DNA of 64,000 nt from positions 1 through 64,000 of the forward strand of contig CALFVD010000070.1 of assembly GCA_937928005.1 (NCBI GenBank). The letters run 5' to 3'. Made by a program: the position numbers and the translations under genes. This document shows positions 1 to 10,816 of this stretch, piece by piece; position 1 is the stretch's first letter; every line of letters starts with the position of its first letter. The notes below the pieces were generated by a model. That model did not search any database, was not told the origin of the DNA, and saw only the letters and a list, made by a program, of their open reading frames with translations. The stretch is from an uncultured Neomegalonema sp. (GTDB lineage Bacteria; Pseudomonadota; Alphaproteobacteria; Rhodobacterales; Rhodobacteraceae).

Positions 1-41
1 CCCCTTCTTCCTCTCCTTCGCGGGGCAGGGATTTAGGGTCA

Positions 42-3000
42 TCACCCCGCAAACACGATCAACAGATCCTTCGCATCCACCTGCGTCCCCGGCCCCGCCA
101 CGATACGCGCGATTTCTCCATCGCGTTCGGCATTGATGGCGGTTTCCATCTTCATCGCCTCCAGTGACAGCAGCATATCGCCCGCCTTGACCACTTGCCC
201 CACCGTCACGGCAACCGAGGCGACTGAACCGGGCATCGGCGCGGCGACGTGCAGCTCGTTGGCCACATCCGCCTTCTCGGCCCGCCCCACCACGGCGGCG
301 GCAGAGCGGTTGGGCACCCGGATCACCCTAGGCTGGCCGTTCAGCTCGAAGAACAGCTTCACCTCGCCTTCGGGTGTTGTCTCCGACACGGCTTGTAGGC
401 GGATTTGCAGCGTCTTCCCCGGCTCCAGATCGACGCTGATTTCCTCCCCCGGCTCCATACCATACAGGAACGTCCATGTCGGCAGCACCCGCACAGGGCC
501 ATAATCCGCCCGCCGTGTCATATAATCCAGATAGACCTTTGGATACATCAGGTACGAGGATAGATCCTCGTCATCGACGGTGCGATCCACCTGCGCTTCG
601 GCCTCCGCCCGTGCCGCTTCCATATCTATCGGGTCCATTAGCGAGCCGGGCCGCACCGTAATTGGTGCTTCACCCTTCAACACCTTTGCCTGAATAACCT
701 CAGGAAAGCCGCCCGGAGGCTGGCCCAGATCACCGCGCATCAATCCGATGACCGAATCCGGGAAAGACATGTCGATATCGGGGTCTTCCACATCTGCCCG
801 TGTCAGGCCCGCCGACACCATCGACAGCGCCATGTCGCCCACAACCTTTGAGGTTGGCGTGACCTTGATAATATCCCCGAACATCGCGTTCACATCGGCA
901 TAGGTCTGCGCCACCTCATGCCAGCGTTCTTCCAGCCCCATTGAGCGGGCCTGTGCGCGTAGGTTTGTGACCTGCCCCCCCGGCATCTCGTGCAGATAGA
1001 CCTCCGAGGTCGCATTGCGCATGTCCGATTCAAACCCGGCATAAAGGCGGCGGATGCCTTCCCAGTAATCGCTGACCTCGCGGATTGCGGCGATATCCAG
1101 CCCAGTATCACGCGGCTGATGGCGTAACGCCTCGACCAATGACCCCATGCAAGGCTGCGAGGTTAGGCCGGAGAATGCATCCATCGCCGCATCCGCCGCA
1201 TCAACCCCCGCATCGCTGGCCGCAAGGATCGAGGCCGCCGTAATGCCGCTGGTGTTATGCGTGTGGAAGTGGATCGGGATCGTAATCTCGTCCTTCAATG
1301 CCTTGACCAGCGCGGTCGCAGCGGCGGGCTTGACCAGCCCCGCCATGTCCTTGATGCACAGGATATGCGCGCCCAAGGCCTCCAGTTCCTTGGCCAGCCC
1401 CACATAGTAATTCAGCGAATATTTCGCGCGGGTTGGATCGTGGATATCGCCCGTATAACAAAACGATGCCTCCAGTATCCGCCCCGTCTCCAGCACGGCA
1501 TCGCAGGCGACGCGCATATTCTCGACCCAGTTCAGCGGGTCAAAGACGCGAAAGATATCCATCCCTGCATCGGCGGATTTTTGGATAAACAACTCGACCA
1601 CATTATCGGGCAAGTTGGTATAGCCAACCCCATTTGAGGAGCGCACCAACATCTGTGTCAGCAGGTTGGGCATGTCGCGCCGCATCTCGCGCAGGCGTTG
1701 CCACGGGCATTCCTGCAAAAAGCGATAGGCCACATCAAAGGTCGCCCCACCCCAACACTCCATCGAAAAGAGGTTAGGTAGTTTTTCGGCATAAGCGGGC
1801 GCGACCCGTAGCATATCAATCGACCGCATCCGCGTGGCCAGCAGGGATTGGTGCGCATCGCGCATCGTCGTATCGGTCAGGAGCAGCTTGTCCTGCGCCA
1901 GCATCCAATCGGCAACCGCCTTCGGTCCCTGTGCCTCTAGCATCTGCTTCAGGCCATCGGGCCGCACACCGGGGGCCACCTTTGGCGCTTTGGGTGCGCG
2001 GGTATCCGCCGGGGGCATGGCCCGCCCCGCCGTCTCAGGGTTTCCATTGACGGTGATATCACCGATGAAGGTCAGCAGGCGGGTGGCCCGGTCGCGGCGG
2101 CGCTTGAAATCGAACAGCGCGGGCGTCTCGTCGATGAATTTCGTATGATAGGTATCATCGAGAAAGCTGGGGTGTTTCAGCAAGTTCTCGACAAAGGCGA
2201 TATTGGTCGCAACCCCCCGGATACGAAACTCGCGCAAGGCCCGGTCCATCCGCGCAATCGCGGCATCAGGCGTCGGCGCCCATGCCGTCACCTTCTCCAG
2301 CAAGCTGTCGTAATAGCGGGTAATGACCGCACCCGAATAGGCCGTGCCCCCGTCCAACCGGATGCCGAATCCCGTCGCCCCACGATAGGCGGTGATGCGT
2401 CCATAATCGGGGATGAAATTGTTCAACGGGTCTTCGGTCGTGATCCGGCATTGAATCGCATGGCCGTTCAACTGGATATCCGACTGACTGGCCGCGCCCG
2501 TCGCCTCCAGCATCGTCTTGCCTTCTGCGATCAGAATTTGCGCCCGCACGATATCGATCCCGGTCACTTCCTCGGTGACGGTATGCTCGACCTGCACGCG
2601 CGGATTAACTTCGATGAAGAAGAATTCGCCCGTATCCATATCCATCAGGAATTCGACCGTGCCCGCACATTCATAATTTGCATGGCGCGCAATGCGTAGG
2701 CCCAGCTCGTTGATCTCGGCGCGCTGTTCCTCGGTCAGATAGGGCGCGGGGGCGCGCTCCACGACCTTCTGGTTTCGCCGTTGAACCGAGCAATCGCGCT
2801 CATAAAGATGCATCAGCGCGCCATGGCTATCGCCCAGCACCTGCACTTCGACATGGCGAGCGCGTCGCACCAGCCTTTCCAGATACCCCTCGCCATTGCC
2901 AAACGCGGCCTCCGCCTCCCGGCGACCTTCCTTGACCTTGGCCTCTAATTCATCGGGGCCAAAGATGGGGCGCATCCCCCGCCCGCCACCGCCCCATGAC

Positions 3001-3500
3001 GCCTTGAGCATCAGCGGATAGCCGACCTCCGCCGCCATCGCCGTAATCTGCGCCATTGCGCCGGGGGCATCGGGGTCGGGCAGCACTTCGGTAGCGGGCA
3101 CGACCGGCACATCCGCCGCCATCGCCGCACGCCGCGCGGATGCCTTATCCCCCAGCATCCGCATCGTCTCGGCTTTGGGTCCGATGAAGGTGATCCCATT
3201 CGCCGTGCAGGCATCTACAAAATCAGGGTTTTCCGATAATAGGCCATAGCCGGGATGAATTGCATCCGCGCCACATTCCTTGGCCACCCGGATAATCTCA
3301 TCAATGGATAGATACGCTTCGACCGGGCCAAGCCCCTCGCCAATATGATAGGCTTCATCCGTCTTGAAGCGGTGCAGACCCAGCTTGTCCTCTTCGGCAT
3401 AGACGGCCACGGTCGCCTTGCCGAGTTCGTTCGCCGCACGGCTGATACGAATGGCAATTTCGCCCCGATTGGCAATGAGGATTTTCTTGAAACCTGACAC
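42..3500 (-). CDS. pyc: Pyruvate carboxylase
   Basis: This enzyme carboxylates pyruvate to oxaloacetate using ATP and bicarbonate, an anaplerotic step in the cytoplasm. The 1152-residue chain has the full single-chain layout. An N-terminal biotin carboxylase (begins KILIANRGEIA; glycine-rich ATP loop WGGGGRGMR) spans about residues 1-460. An HMGL-like carboxyltransferase (LLTDTTMRDAHQS) runs from about 540 to 830, followed by the PYC/OADA region. The C-terminal biotinyl domain carries EAMKME with the acceptor lysine near residue 1117. Length is normal for the family. The next intact gene upstream is on the other strand, so it appears to be transcribed alone. The identification is very secure; propionyl- and acetyl-CoA carboxylases lack this domain order. 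Confidence 0.97.
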   Translation of the reverse strand: MSGFKKILIANRGEIAIRISRAANELGKATVAVYAEEDKLGLHRFKTDEAYHIGEGLGPVEAYLSIDEIIRVAKECGADAIHPGYGLLSENPDFVDACTANGITFIGPKAETMRMLGDKASARRAAMAADVPVVPATEVLPDPDAPGAMAQITAMAAEVGYPLMLKASWGGGGRGMRPIFGPDELEAKVKEGRREAEAAFGNGEGYLERLVRRARHVEVQVLGDSHGALMHLYERDCSVQRRNQKVVERAPAPYLTEEQRAEINELGLRIARHANYECAGTVEFLMDMDTGEFFFIEVNPRVQVEHTVTEEVTGIDIVRAQILIAEGKTMLEATGAASQSDIQLNGHAIQCRITTEDPLNNFIPDYGRITAYRGATGFGIRLDGGTAYSGAVITRYYDSLLEKVTAWAPTPDAAIARMDRALREFRIRGVATNIAFVENLLKHPSFLDDTYHTKFIDETPALFDFKRRRDRATRLLTFIGDITVNGNPETAGRAMPPADTRAPKAPKVAPGVRPDGLKQMLEAQGPKAVADWMLAQDKLLLTDTTMRDAHQSLLATRMRSIDMLRVAPAYAEKLPNLFSMECWGGATFDVAYRFLQECPWQRLREMRRDMPNLLTQMLVRSSNGVGYTNLPDNVVELFIQKSADAGMDIFRVFDPLNWVENMRVACDAVLETGRILEASFCYTGDIHDPTRAKYSLNYYVGLAKELEALGAHILCIKDMAGLVKPAAATALVKALKDEITIPIHFHTHNTSGITAASILAASDAGVDAADAAMDAFSGLTSQPCMGSLVEALRHQPRDTGLDIAAIREVSDYWEGIRRLYAGFESDMRNATSEVYLHEMPGGQVTNLRAQARSMGLEERWHEVAQTYADVNAMFGDIIKVTPTSKVVGDMALSMVSAGLTRADVEDPDIDMSFPDSVIGLMRGDLGQPPGGFPEVIQAKVLKGEAPITVRPGSLMDPIDMEAARAEAEAQVDRTVDDEDLSSYLMYPKVYLDYMTRRADYGPVRVLPTWTFLYGMEPGEEISVDLEPGKTLQIRLQAVSETTPEGEVKLFFELNGQPRVIRVPNRSAAAVVGRAEKADVANELHVAAPMPGSVASVAVTVGQVVKAGDMLLSLEAMKMETAINAERDGEIARIVAGPGTQVDAKDLLIVFAG

Positions 3501-3722
3501 TGGACAGCCCCTTCACGTAGTATGTTTGGCCGCGTGATATCAGATTTTCCAACCCCGTCCCGCCTCAATTTTCAACACCCAAAAAGACCCAACCACGATC
3601 TCCCCGCTCGTGAGGCTATTGGATTCGCACATCGTATCAGCATAGGTCACAAATGCCGTGTCATTGCCGATGGTAGCCTTTCGGTAATTGCTTGAACAAT
3701 ATTGATAAAGGCTCCTTTGCGA

Positions 3723-4035
3723 TCCCTTGATTGAAAGCCTCACGACACCCGCATGAGTCTCATAGTCGGAGGCAAACCCCGCCTTCATAGCCAAGGCCAA
3801 GGGACATTTTGTCGGAGATCTTCGCATCAAGACCAAGCTCGAACCGCGACTGCGATGGATCTTCCGAGCGTAGATTAAACGGCGTTGTCCCGGCAAAGCT
3901 TGCCGTTACTTCGCGCTCATCTCCGATGAAGTCATAGGCATAAGCGGCGCGAGCGTAAGGGGTGACAGTTGTTCCGCCAACGTCAACCGTCATGCGCGCC
4001 GTGAGGCCAATGATACCTTCAAGGTATTCCATCCC
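3723..4035 (-). pseudogene. Frameshifted C-terminal fragment of an autotransporter beta-barrel
   Basis: Two overlapping minus-strand frames together spell the end of an autotransporter barrel. The first frame reads VTPYARAAYAYDF, then RFELGLDAKISDKMSLGLGY. After a frameshift near 3777-3783 the second frame continues GFASDYETHAGVVRLSIK. This matches the usual last strands of alphaproteobacterial autotransporter barrels. The passenger, most of the barrel and the normal final aromatic residue are missing, so it cannot be functional. It faces the start of a large repeat protein on the plus strand, whose NNSGTI-type repeats resemble autotransporter passengers. The two may be debris of one rearranged locus; that link is inference. 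The flanks 3501-3722 and 4036-4185 show nothing else recognisable. Confidence 0.75.
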
Positions 4036-4185
4036 CCTTCGCCTTTTGGAATTGAGGCCACATGGGTCGATATGCGAGATCAATTTATCGTGATTTGTCC
4101 CAATACGAAACAGTTACATAGTCCTCAAAATCAATAATCGCTCTGATTGTGTCTTTGTAGAGCAATACGCTTGGGGGAACAGACT

Positions 4186-7100
4186 ATGACTATCTACGCT
4201 AGGCCTTCTGAAACATCACAGCAAACCGGGCAGCGTTCTCGTTCTTTTGCGCAATTTTTCGGGCGCGGATTTGCCGGTTTCAAAGGCAGAGGTGCCCAAA
4301 AATCCTCGCAAGAGCAACCGCGAAGCGATCAGAAGGCCGAGAGTCGTAGTCAGAAACTCAGCGTTAACAATCGACAGGATAGCCGTCAGGGTATTGCCAA
4401 TGTTACAATCCCAGATGGAGAGAACCGGGCACGCACCAGTCGGGTGGATGGCCAACAGTTTAATCTGGGGCGTGGTGCATCAACGGCGGTGGATGGCGCG
4501 CCCGTTCTTACCGCCTCAAACAACCGTGTCGCCTTTAACAATCAGGGCAGTGCCTCCACAACCGGCGCAACAAACACCATTCAGCTTGATGGTAATAACG
4601 GTCAGGTCAACAACGGGCGTGGCGCTCAGATAGCAGCTGAAGGAACTGGTGTCGCAATCTCTGGCCAGAACAACGATGTGAATAATCGAGGCTCGATATC
4701 TGGTGACGTCAATGCTGTGAATTTCGTCAATGGTGGGCAGTCTTCCGGCAACGTGAATAACAGCGGCACCATCAGCAGCGATAGTCGCGGTGTGAACATT
4801 GGCGGCGATGGCATTAACGTCAATAATAGTGGCAGCATCGTCGGCACTGGTGATCAGCGCAATGGCACCGTTTATACAGACGCCACATCGAACAACACCC
4901 AAATCAATAATGGCCGTAACGCGGTGATCGATGCGGGCGCGGGTAATAGTGGCGCTGGGGTTGTGTTTGAGAATGGCGATACGCCTGGCGCAGCGATCAA
5001 TAGCACGCTCAACAATCAAGGCACCATTGCTGGGCGCGGCCAAGCCGCCGCCGATGTGGGGCTGGCCGGAGACGGCGTACGGATTTTCTCGCCCGTTGAT
5101 GGTACGTCCTTCAATGGGAATATCAATAACAGCGGCTCGATTACGTCCGAAAGCAATGTTGGCCCGACCGCCGGATTTCGCGTGGCGGACGGCGTGGCCT
5201 TTAATGGCCAAGTCAACAACAACCGCAGCGGTACGATCTCTGGCGCGAATAACGGTGTGTATTTTGGCGAGGGCGCACATGATGCGCAGGTCAATAACTC
5301 CGGTACGATCTCCAGCGACAGCCGTGCCGTCAATATCGATGGCACAGGGGTTCAGCTTCGCAATAGCGGCACGATTCTCGGCACAGGCGATCAGCGGAAT
5401 GGCACCGTCTATTCCGACTCCACCGCCGATAATTTCTCGGTCGATAACAACCGCAGCGGCGTGATCGACGCGGGCAAGGGTAATGCAGGCGCCGGTGTTG
5501 CACTGCAAACCGGTAGTGAAGCGGGCGATGTCGTGAATGCCGATCTGCGCAATAGCGGCTCAATCACCGGGCGGGGCCAAGCGCCTGCAACGGAGGGAAC
5601 CGCCGGGGATGGCGTGCGGATCTTTGCGGGTGCCGAAGGGGGCACGACCTTCCAAGGTGATGTGACCAATAGCGGCTCGATTACGTCCGAAAGCAATGTC
5701 GGCCCGACCGCCGGATTTCGTGTGGCGGATGGTGTCGGTTTCGATGGTACGCTCACCAACAACCGCAGCGGTACGATCTCTGGCGCGAATAACGGCGTGT
5801 ATTTTGGCGAGGGCGCACATGATGCGCAGGTCAACAACTCCGGCACAATCTCCAGCGACAGCCGCGCCGTCAATATCGATGGCACAGGGGTCGATGTCGT
5901 CAACTCGGGCCGCATTATCGGCACGGGTGATCAGCGGAATGGGACGGTCTACGCGGATAATACTGCCGATGATTTTTCCGTCACCAACACACGTACTGGT
6001 CGCATCGACGCGGGCAGAGGTAATAACGGATCGGGCGTATCGCTGCAATCCGGTGATGTCGATGGTGATGTGGTCAGCGGCTCTATCCGCAATGATGGCA
6101 AGATCAAAGGGCGTGGCGATGCCGCCGAAGGCAACACGGTCGGTGATGGCGTGCGTCTGTTCAGCGACCAAGCGAATGTTACCGTTCAAGGCAATATCGA
6201 AAACACAGGGCGCATCATCGCCTCCCGCGATTCCAATGAAGCGGCGGGGGTCAGCATTGAGAGCGGCATTGCGCTTGACGGCCAGATCATCAACCGGGGC
6301 ACCATCCGGGCAAATGAAACGGCTATTGATGCGACCGATGCGGGTGGCAGCGTGAATGTCGTCAATGCCGGGCGCATCAAGGGAGATGTCAATCTTTCGG
6401 CTGGTGATGATGTGTTCAATGGTGCCCAGGGCCGCACCAACGGCGTCATCCGGGGTGGTGAAGGCAACGATACGATTATCGGTGGACGCGGTATCGATAC
6501 CGCTGCCTATGATGACATCGACGTTTCCGTCACTGTCGATCTTGAGGCAGGCACAGCAACCCGTGAAACCGGGTTCTCACTGTCGTCGGAAAACCAACCT
6601 CTCACGTCGCTCACCACGGATCAGACGCCAGCCCAATTGGTCGATGAAGCCGCTGCGGGTAACTTCTACTACAATGTCCACACGACGGAGTTTAACGGCG
6701 GCGAAATCCGCGGACAGCTCATCCCCGTGTCGGATTTGACAGACCTGCATGGCGTTAGAACATTGACACTAAACGCAAATCTTGATGCCGCGCAGGAGCC
6801 TGGCCCACTATCGACCTCTGCCGCGACTGGCCAAGGCAGCGTTATCATCACCCAGAATGGCGATATCGTGCTCTATAACTCAACGCTCCATATTCAGGGC
6901 ATTGAGAGTTCGGAGCTTATGCCCGTGGCGGGTGTCAGTGCTATTCACCTGCATAATGCACCGGCGGGTCAGAACGGCCCTGTCATTACCGACATTGTTC
7001 AGGATGCAGGCGGTGATATCAACGGAGCGGCACAATCTGCATCGGCTGATACCGGAGATGGCGATGTCTTCAACGAAGTAATCGAAGTCGATTATCTCGA

Positions 7101-7191
7101 AAGCATCGAGCGTATTATCGGTTCGGATGATGGCGTGACTTTCGTGGGCGGTAGAACGCCAGCTGACAATGGCGGCCACCCACAATATTAG
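4186..7191 (+). CDS. Large repeat surface protein with CHRD and one RTX-like motif
   Basis: This 1001-residue acidic protein is likely secreted. Residues 1-60 are basic and glutamine-rich with no Sec signal peptide. From about 90 to 750 it is built of short Asn/Gly/Ser beta-helix motifs of the type NNSGTISSDSRAVNI, arranged in units of about 180 residues. Near 760 is one RTX-like motif (GGEGNDTIIGGRGIDTA). A CHRD-type region follows: NFYYNVHTTEFNGGEIRGQL, then a second start, LDAAQEPGPLSTS ... AIHLHNAPAGQNGPVI. The ATG at 4186 is chosen for its GGGGGA ribosome site; the frame stays open 13 codons further upstream. Absence of a signal peptide plus the RTX motif suggests type I secretion, but no exporter gene is nearby. 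The normal long RTX tail is missing and the chain stops abruptly. Function is unknown; adhesion or matrix binding is a guess. Confidence 0.8.
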   Translation: MTIYARPSETSQQTGQRSRSFAQFFGRGFAGFKGRGAQKSSQEQPRSDQKAESRSQKLSVNNRQDSRQGIANVTIPDGENRARTSRVDGQQFNLGRGASTAVDGAPVLTASNNRVAFNNQGSASTTGATNTIQLDGNNGQVNNGRGAQIAAEGTGVAISGQNNDVNNRGSISGDVNAVNFVNGGQSSGNVNNSGTISSDSRGVNIGGDGINVNNSGSIVGTGDQRNGTVYTDATSNNTQINNGRNAVIDAGAGNSGAGVVFENGDTPGAAINSTLNNQGTIAGRGQAAADVGLAGDGVRIFSPVDGTSFNGNINNSGSITSESNVGPTAGFRVADGVAFNGQVNNNRSGTISGANNGVYFGEGAHDAQVNNSGTISSDSRAVNIDGTGVQLRNSGTILGTGDQRNGTVYSDSTADNFSVDNNRSGVIDAGKGNAGAGVALQTGSEAGDVVNADLRNSGSITGRGQAPATEGTAGDGVRIFAGAEGGTTFQGDVTNSGSITSESNVGPTAGFRVADGVGFDGTLTNNRSGTISGANNGVYFGEGAHDAQVNNSGTISSDSRAVNIDGTGVDVVNSGRIIGTGDQRNGTVYADNTADDFSVTNTRTGRIDAGRGNNGSGVSLQSGDVDGDVVSGSIRNDGKIKGRGDAAEGNTVGDGVRLFSDQANVTVQGNIENTGRIIASRDSNEAAGVSIESGIALDGQIINRGTIRANETAIDATDAGGSVNVVNAGRIKGDVNLSAGDDVFNGAQGRTNGVIRGGEGNDTIIGGRGIDTAAYDDIDVSVTVDLEAGTATRETGFSLSSENQPLTSLTTDQTPAQLVDEAAAGNFYYNVHTTEFNGGEIRGQLIPVSDLTDLHGVRTLTLNANLDAAQEPGPLSTSAATGQGSVIITQNGDIVLYNSTLHIQGIESSELMPVAGVSAIHLHNAPAGQNGPVITDIVQDAGGDINGAAQSASADTGDGDVFNEVIEVDYLESIERIIGSDDGVTFVGGRTPADNGGHPQY
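4750..6240 (+). repeat. Tandem intragenic repeat, about 540-bp period
   Basis: Within the preceding gene the segment beginning near 4750 recurs near 5290 and 5830. The landmark GATCAGCG(C/G) occurs at 4852, 5389 and 5929, a period of 537-540 bp. Stretches 5221-5340 and 5761-5880 differ at only a handful of positions, mostly synonymous. The first unit is clearly more diverged. This indicates recent duplication, or gene conversion, of the last two units, and a site where copy number could vary by slippage or recombination. Confidence 0.85.
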
Positions 7192-7322
7192 TGGATCGAC
7201 CGAGACATTTGAGTTGCTTGCTCAAAGATTGTCTGTCTTACGTGAGCCGCTCAAATGTCGAGATAAGTTGATCCACCAAACCAAAATCTAGTGGGTTCGT
7301 TTCGTTAGAAACAATCCACTAG
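7189..7322. mobile_element. 134-bp TA-flanked palindromic element, copy B1
   Basis: The ends read TAGTGGAT and ATCCACTA, a terminal inverted repeat inside a possible TA target duplication. Inside, ACCGAGACATTTGAG pairs with CTCAAATGTC, and a second hairpin is formed by CTAGTGGGTT with AATCCACTAG. A second copy of exactly the same length lies at 36401-36534. The arms are nearly identical in both copies but the central 38 nt differ. The element sits exactly on the stop codon of the repeat-protein gene. Joining the flanks without the element still gives TAG, so the insertion did not create the stop. A TA duplication would fit mobilisation by an IS630/Tc1-mariner transposase, which is inference. 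Confidence 0.75.
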
Positions 7323-7347
7323 GGAACCTTGAAAGATATATGAGCTA

Positions 7348-7375
7348 TGCATCTCCGGCGTGGGCTGGGGATGCA
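7348..7375 (+). terminator. Possible weak transcription terminator
   Basis: TGCATCTCC and GGGGATGCA form a 9-bp stem with one G-U pair and a 10-nt loop, followed by GTGTTTTCG. It lies about 160 nt after the repeat-protein stop codon, beyond the B1 element. The T run is short, so termination is uncertain. Confidence 0.3.
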
Positions 7376-7454
7376 GTGTTTTCGATACTGATCCAAATAC
7401 AGTGAAACGCGATCAGGTTAAGCCGTAGGGTTTCAAGAAAGGCATGCTCTAAAA

Positions 7455-7545
7455 AGCGAATTGCGATTATCCTGAATCATCAAGCGCCATATTTTGCGCG
7501 GCTCTTGGCGTGAAATATGGCTCAGGTTTATCGCAAATGGCTATA
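7455..7545. repeat. Nested palindromic intergenic repeat, copy A1
   Basis: This 91-bp imperfect palindrome has an outer stem (AGCGAATTGCGAT with ATCGCAAATGGCT) and an inner stem (GCGCCATATTTTGCG with CGTGAAATATGGC). It is the same family as copies at 32239, 32751, 42330 and 45531. The rest of the gap, 7323-7454 and 7546-7785, shows only the weak hairpin listed separately and no convincing gene. Confidence 0.8.
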
Positions 7546-7785
7546 AGTGCGCGTCGCTCTAACATTCAGGATGCTCTATCGCGATTTGAGTATGTGTTGA
7601 ATCAGGTTTCCCTTGTCCAATGTATCGGCCCCATATGACAGGAAGTCCCGCATCTGCGAAGAGTCATTTCATGCCGCATTGCCTTGGGGGCAGCATGAGT
7701 TCTTCTTCAAACGATTGCCATGTTCCCACTTTCGATTCATCTGCGTTTCTCTACAGTCGATGCATCATCATCTGGGAGCGCACCC

Positions 7786-8373
7786 ATGTCCCTTGAGACT
7801 CTTTATATCGCTCTAGCCAATGTTCTCGATGGCCCGCAGGAGATTGAGTGTGCCGGTCGTGCCGCTCTTCTCGAAGCGGCCACCGTCGCTAGGGCGACCG
7901 CGCCTCCGATCCCTCTGCCTGATCCGTTTCAAGCGGTGATGGCCGCACCGGATGCCCATCCTGCCTGCGCCCTCGTCGCCATGGAGTCCTTTGCATGGGT
8001 GCCGCCCCAGACCTCGACCGACCCGGCTTATATCGCCCACAGCGCGCCCAAGGTGCATGTCGAGTTAGTTGGCCCAAGCGGTCTGGCGAAGTCCGATACC
8101 ATCCGCCTTGGCCTCTACGGCATGATGCCGAAGGCCGATTACGGCATCCGTACCCATCCGGCGGAGGAGACCTTTGTAATGATGGCGGGTGAAGCTTACT
8201 GGAAGCGCGGCGACGCCCCATATGCGCCCCTTCGGTCTGGCGAACGCTCTTACCATCCAACGATGCTGCCCCACGCCACCCGCACGGGGGCAAAGGCATT
8301 CCTTTCCCTCTACGTCTGGCACGGCGATATCGGAACCGAGAATTACGTCTACGCGGGCATCCCGGAAGGCTGA
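7786..8373 (+). CDS. Cupin protein resembling DMSP lyases (DddQ/DddK/DddL group)
   Basis: The 195-residue protein has a C-terminal cupin barrel like that of dimethylsulfoniopropionate lyases, which release dimethyl sulfide and acrylate. Visible motifs are RTHPAEETF at residues 122-130, GEAYWKRGDAPY at about 135-146, PHATRT with H163, and LYVWHGD. Family members use HxHxxxE plus a distal His as metal ligands and a nearby Tyr in catalysis. Here the first His is Arg122 and the position of the catalytic Tyr is Phe130; H124, E128 and H163 are kept. Activity on DMSP is therefore doubtful. The ATG at 7786 is preceded by GGGAGC; an in-frame ATG at 7720 has no such site. The gene is convergent with recG. 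Confidence 0.6.
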   Translation: MSLETLYIALANVLDGPQEIECAGRAALLEAATVARATAPPIPLPDPFQAVMAAPDAHPACALVAMESFAWVPPQTSTDPAYIAHSAPKVHVELVGPSGLAKSDTIRLGLYGMMPKADYGIRTHPAEETFVMMAGEAYWKRGDAPYAPLRSGERSYHPTMLPHATRTGAKAFLSLYVWHGDIGTENYVYAGIPEG

Positions 8374-8410
8374 GGCCGAAGATTTCGCCAACCTTCCCTT
8401 GAGAAAGAGC

Positions 8411-10501
<2,091 letters not shown>

Positions 10502-10816
10502 TTAGAACGATGGCCGAACCGGCGAAACCCTATTCCCGCGTTAAGGTCATGCCGACATCACATGACACAAATGATTTTCAGTGAAAGTGCGTTTACCACC
10601 TACAATAAAGCCTCAGAAACATTGGGGTTTCTAGGAAGCATAGGCCGCGCACGTTATCTGCAAAAGCTGAGTGTCGTGTACTACCATCGTCCTATTCATA
10701 AGGATTATGGGTGCATAAGCACATGACGTATCGTATTTTTATAGATGCCATTATGTGGCGAGGCTTGACGCATCGGCGCGGCCAGCCGATACCTCTCGAC
10801 AATCCGTGAGGACATT
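10502..10816. other. Divergent intergenic region between recG and proA
   Basis: This 315-bp gap should contain the promoters of both flanking genes, but I cannot place one with confidence. A 54-codon open frame runs from 10562 to 10726 on the plus strand. It lacks a clear ribosome binding site and has no recognisable motif, so I do not call it a gene. No palindromic repeat of the other families is present. Confidence 0.5.

Noticed and set aside
4516-5508. A 330-codon antisense frame in the repeat protein gene
   Set aside because: It mirrors the repeats of the real gene and reads as low-complexity Ile/Asp/Arg sequence without a start signal.
4750-6240. Possible CRISPR-like array
   Set aside because: The periodicity is about 540 bp, in frame, and codes for beta-helix repeats. 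There are no short direct repeats with unique spacers.
7189-7191. Idea that element B1 truncated the repeat protein by creating its stop codon
   Set aside because: Joining the flanks without the element leaves TA followed by G, so the TAG is present either way.
7613-7816. A 67-codon open frame upstream of the cupin gene
   Set aside because: It overlaps the cupin start in another frame and has no coding signature.
10562-10726. A 54-codon open frame upstream of proA
   Set aside because: No ribosome site, no recognisable product and no supporting context; could be checked by conservation.
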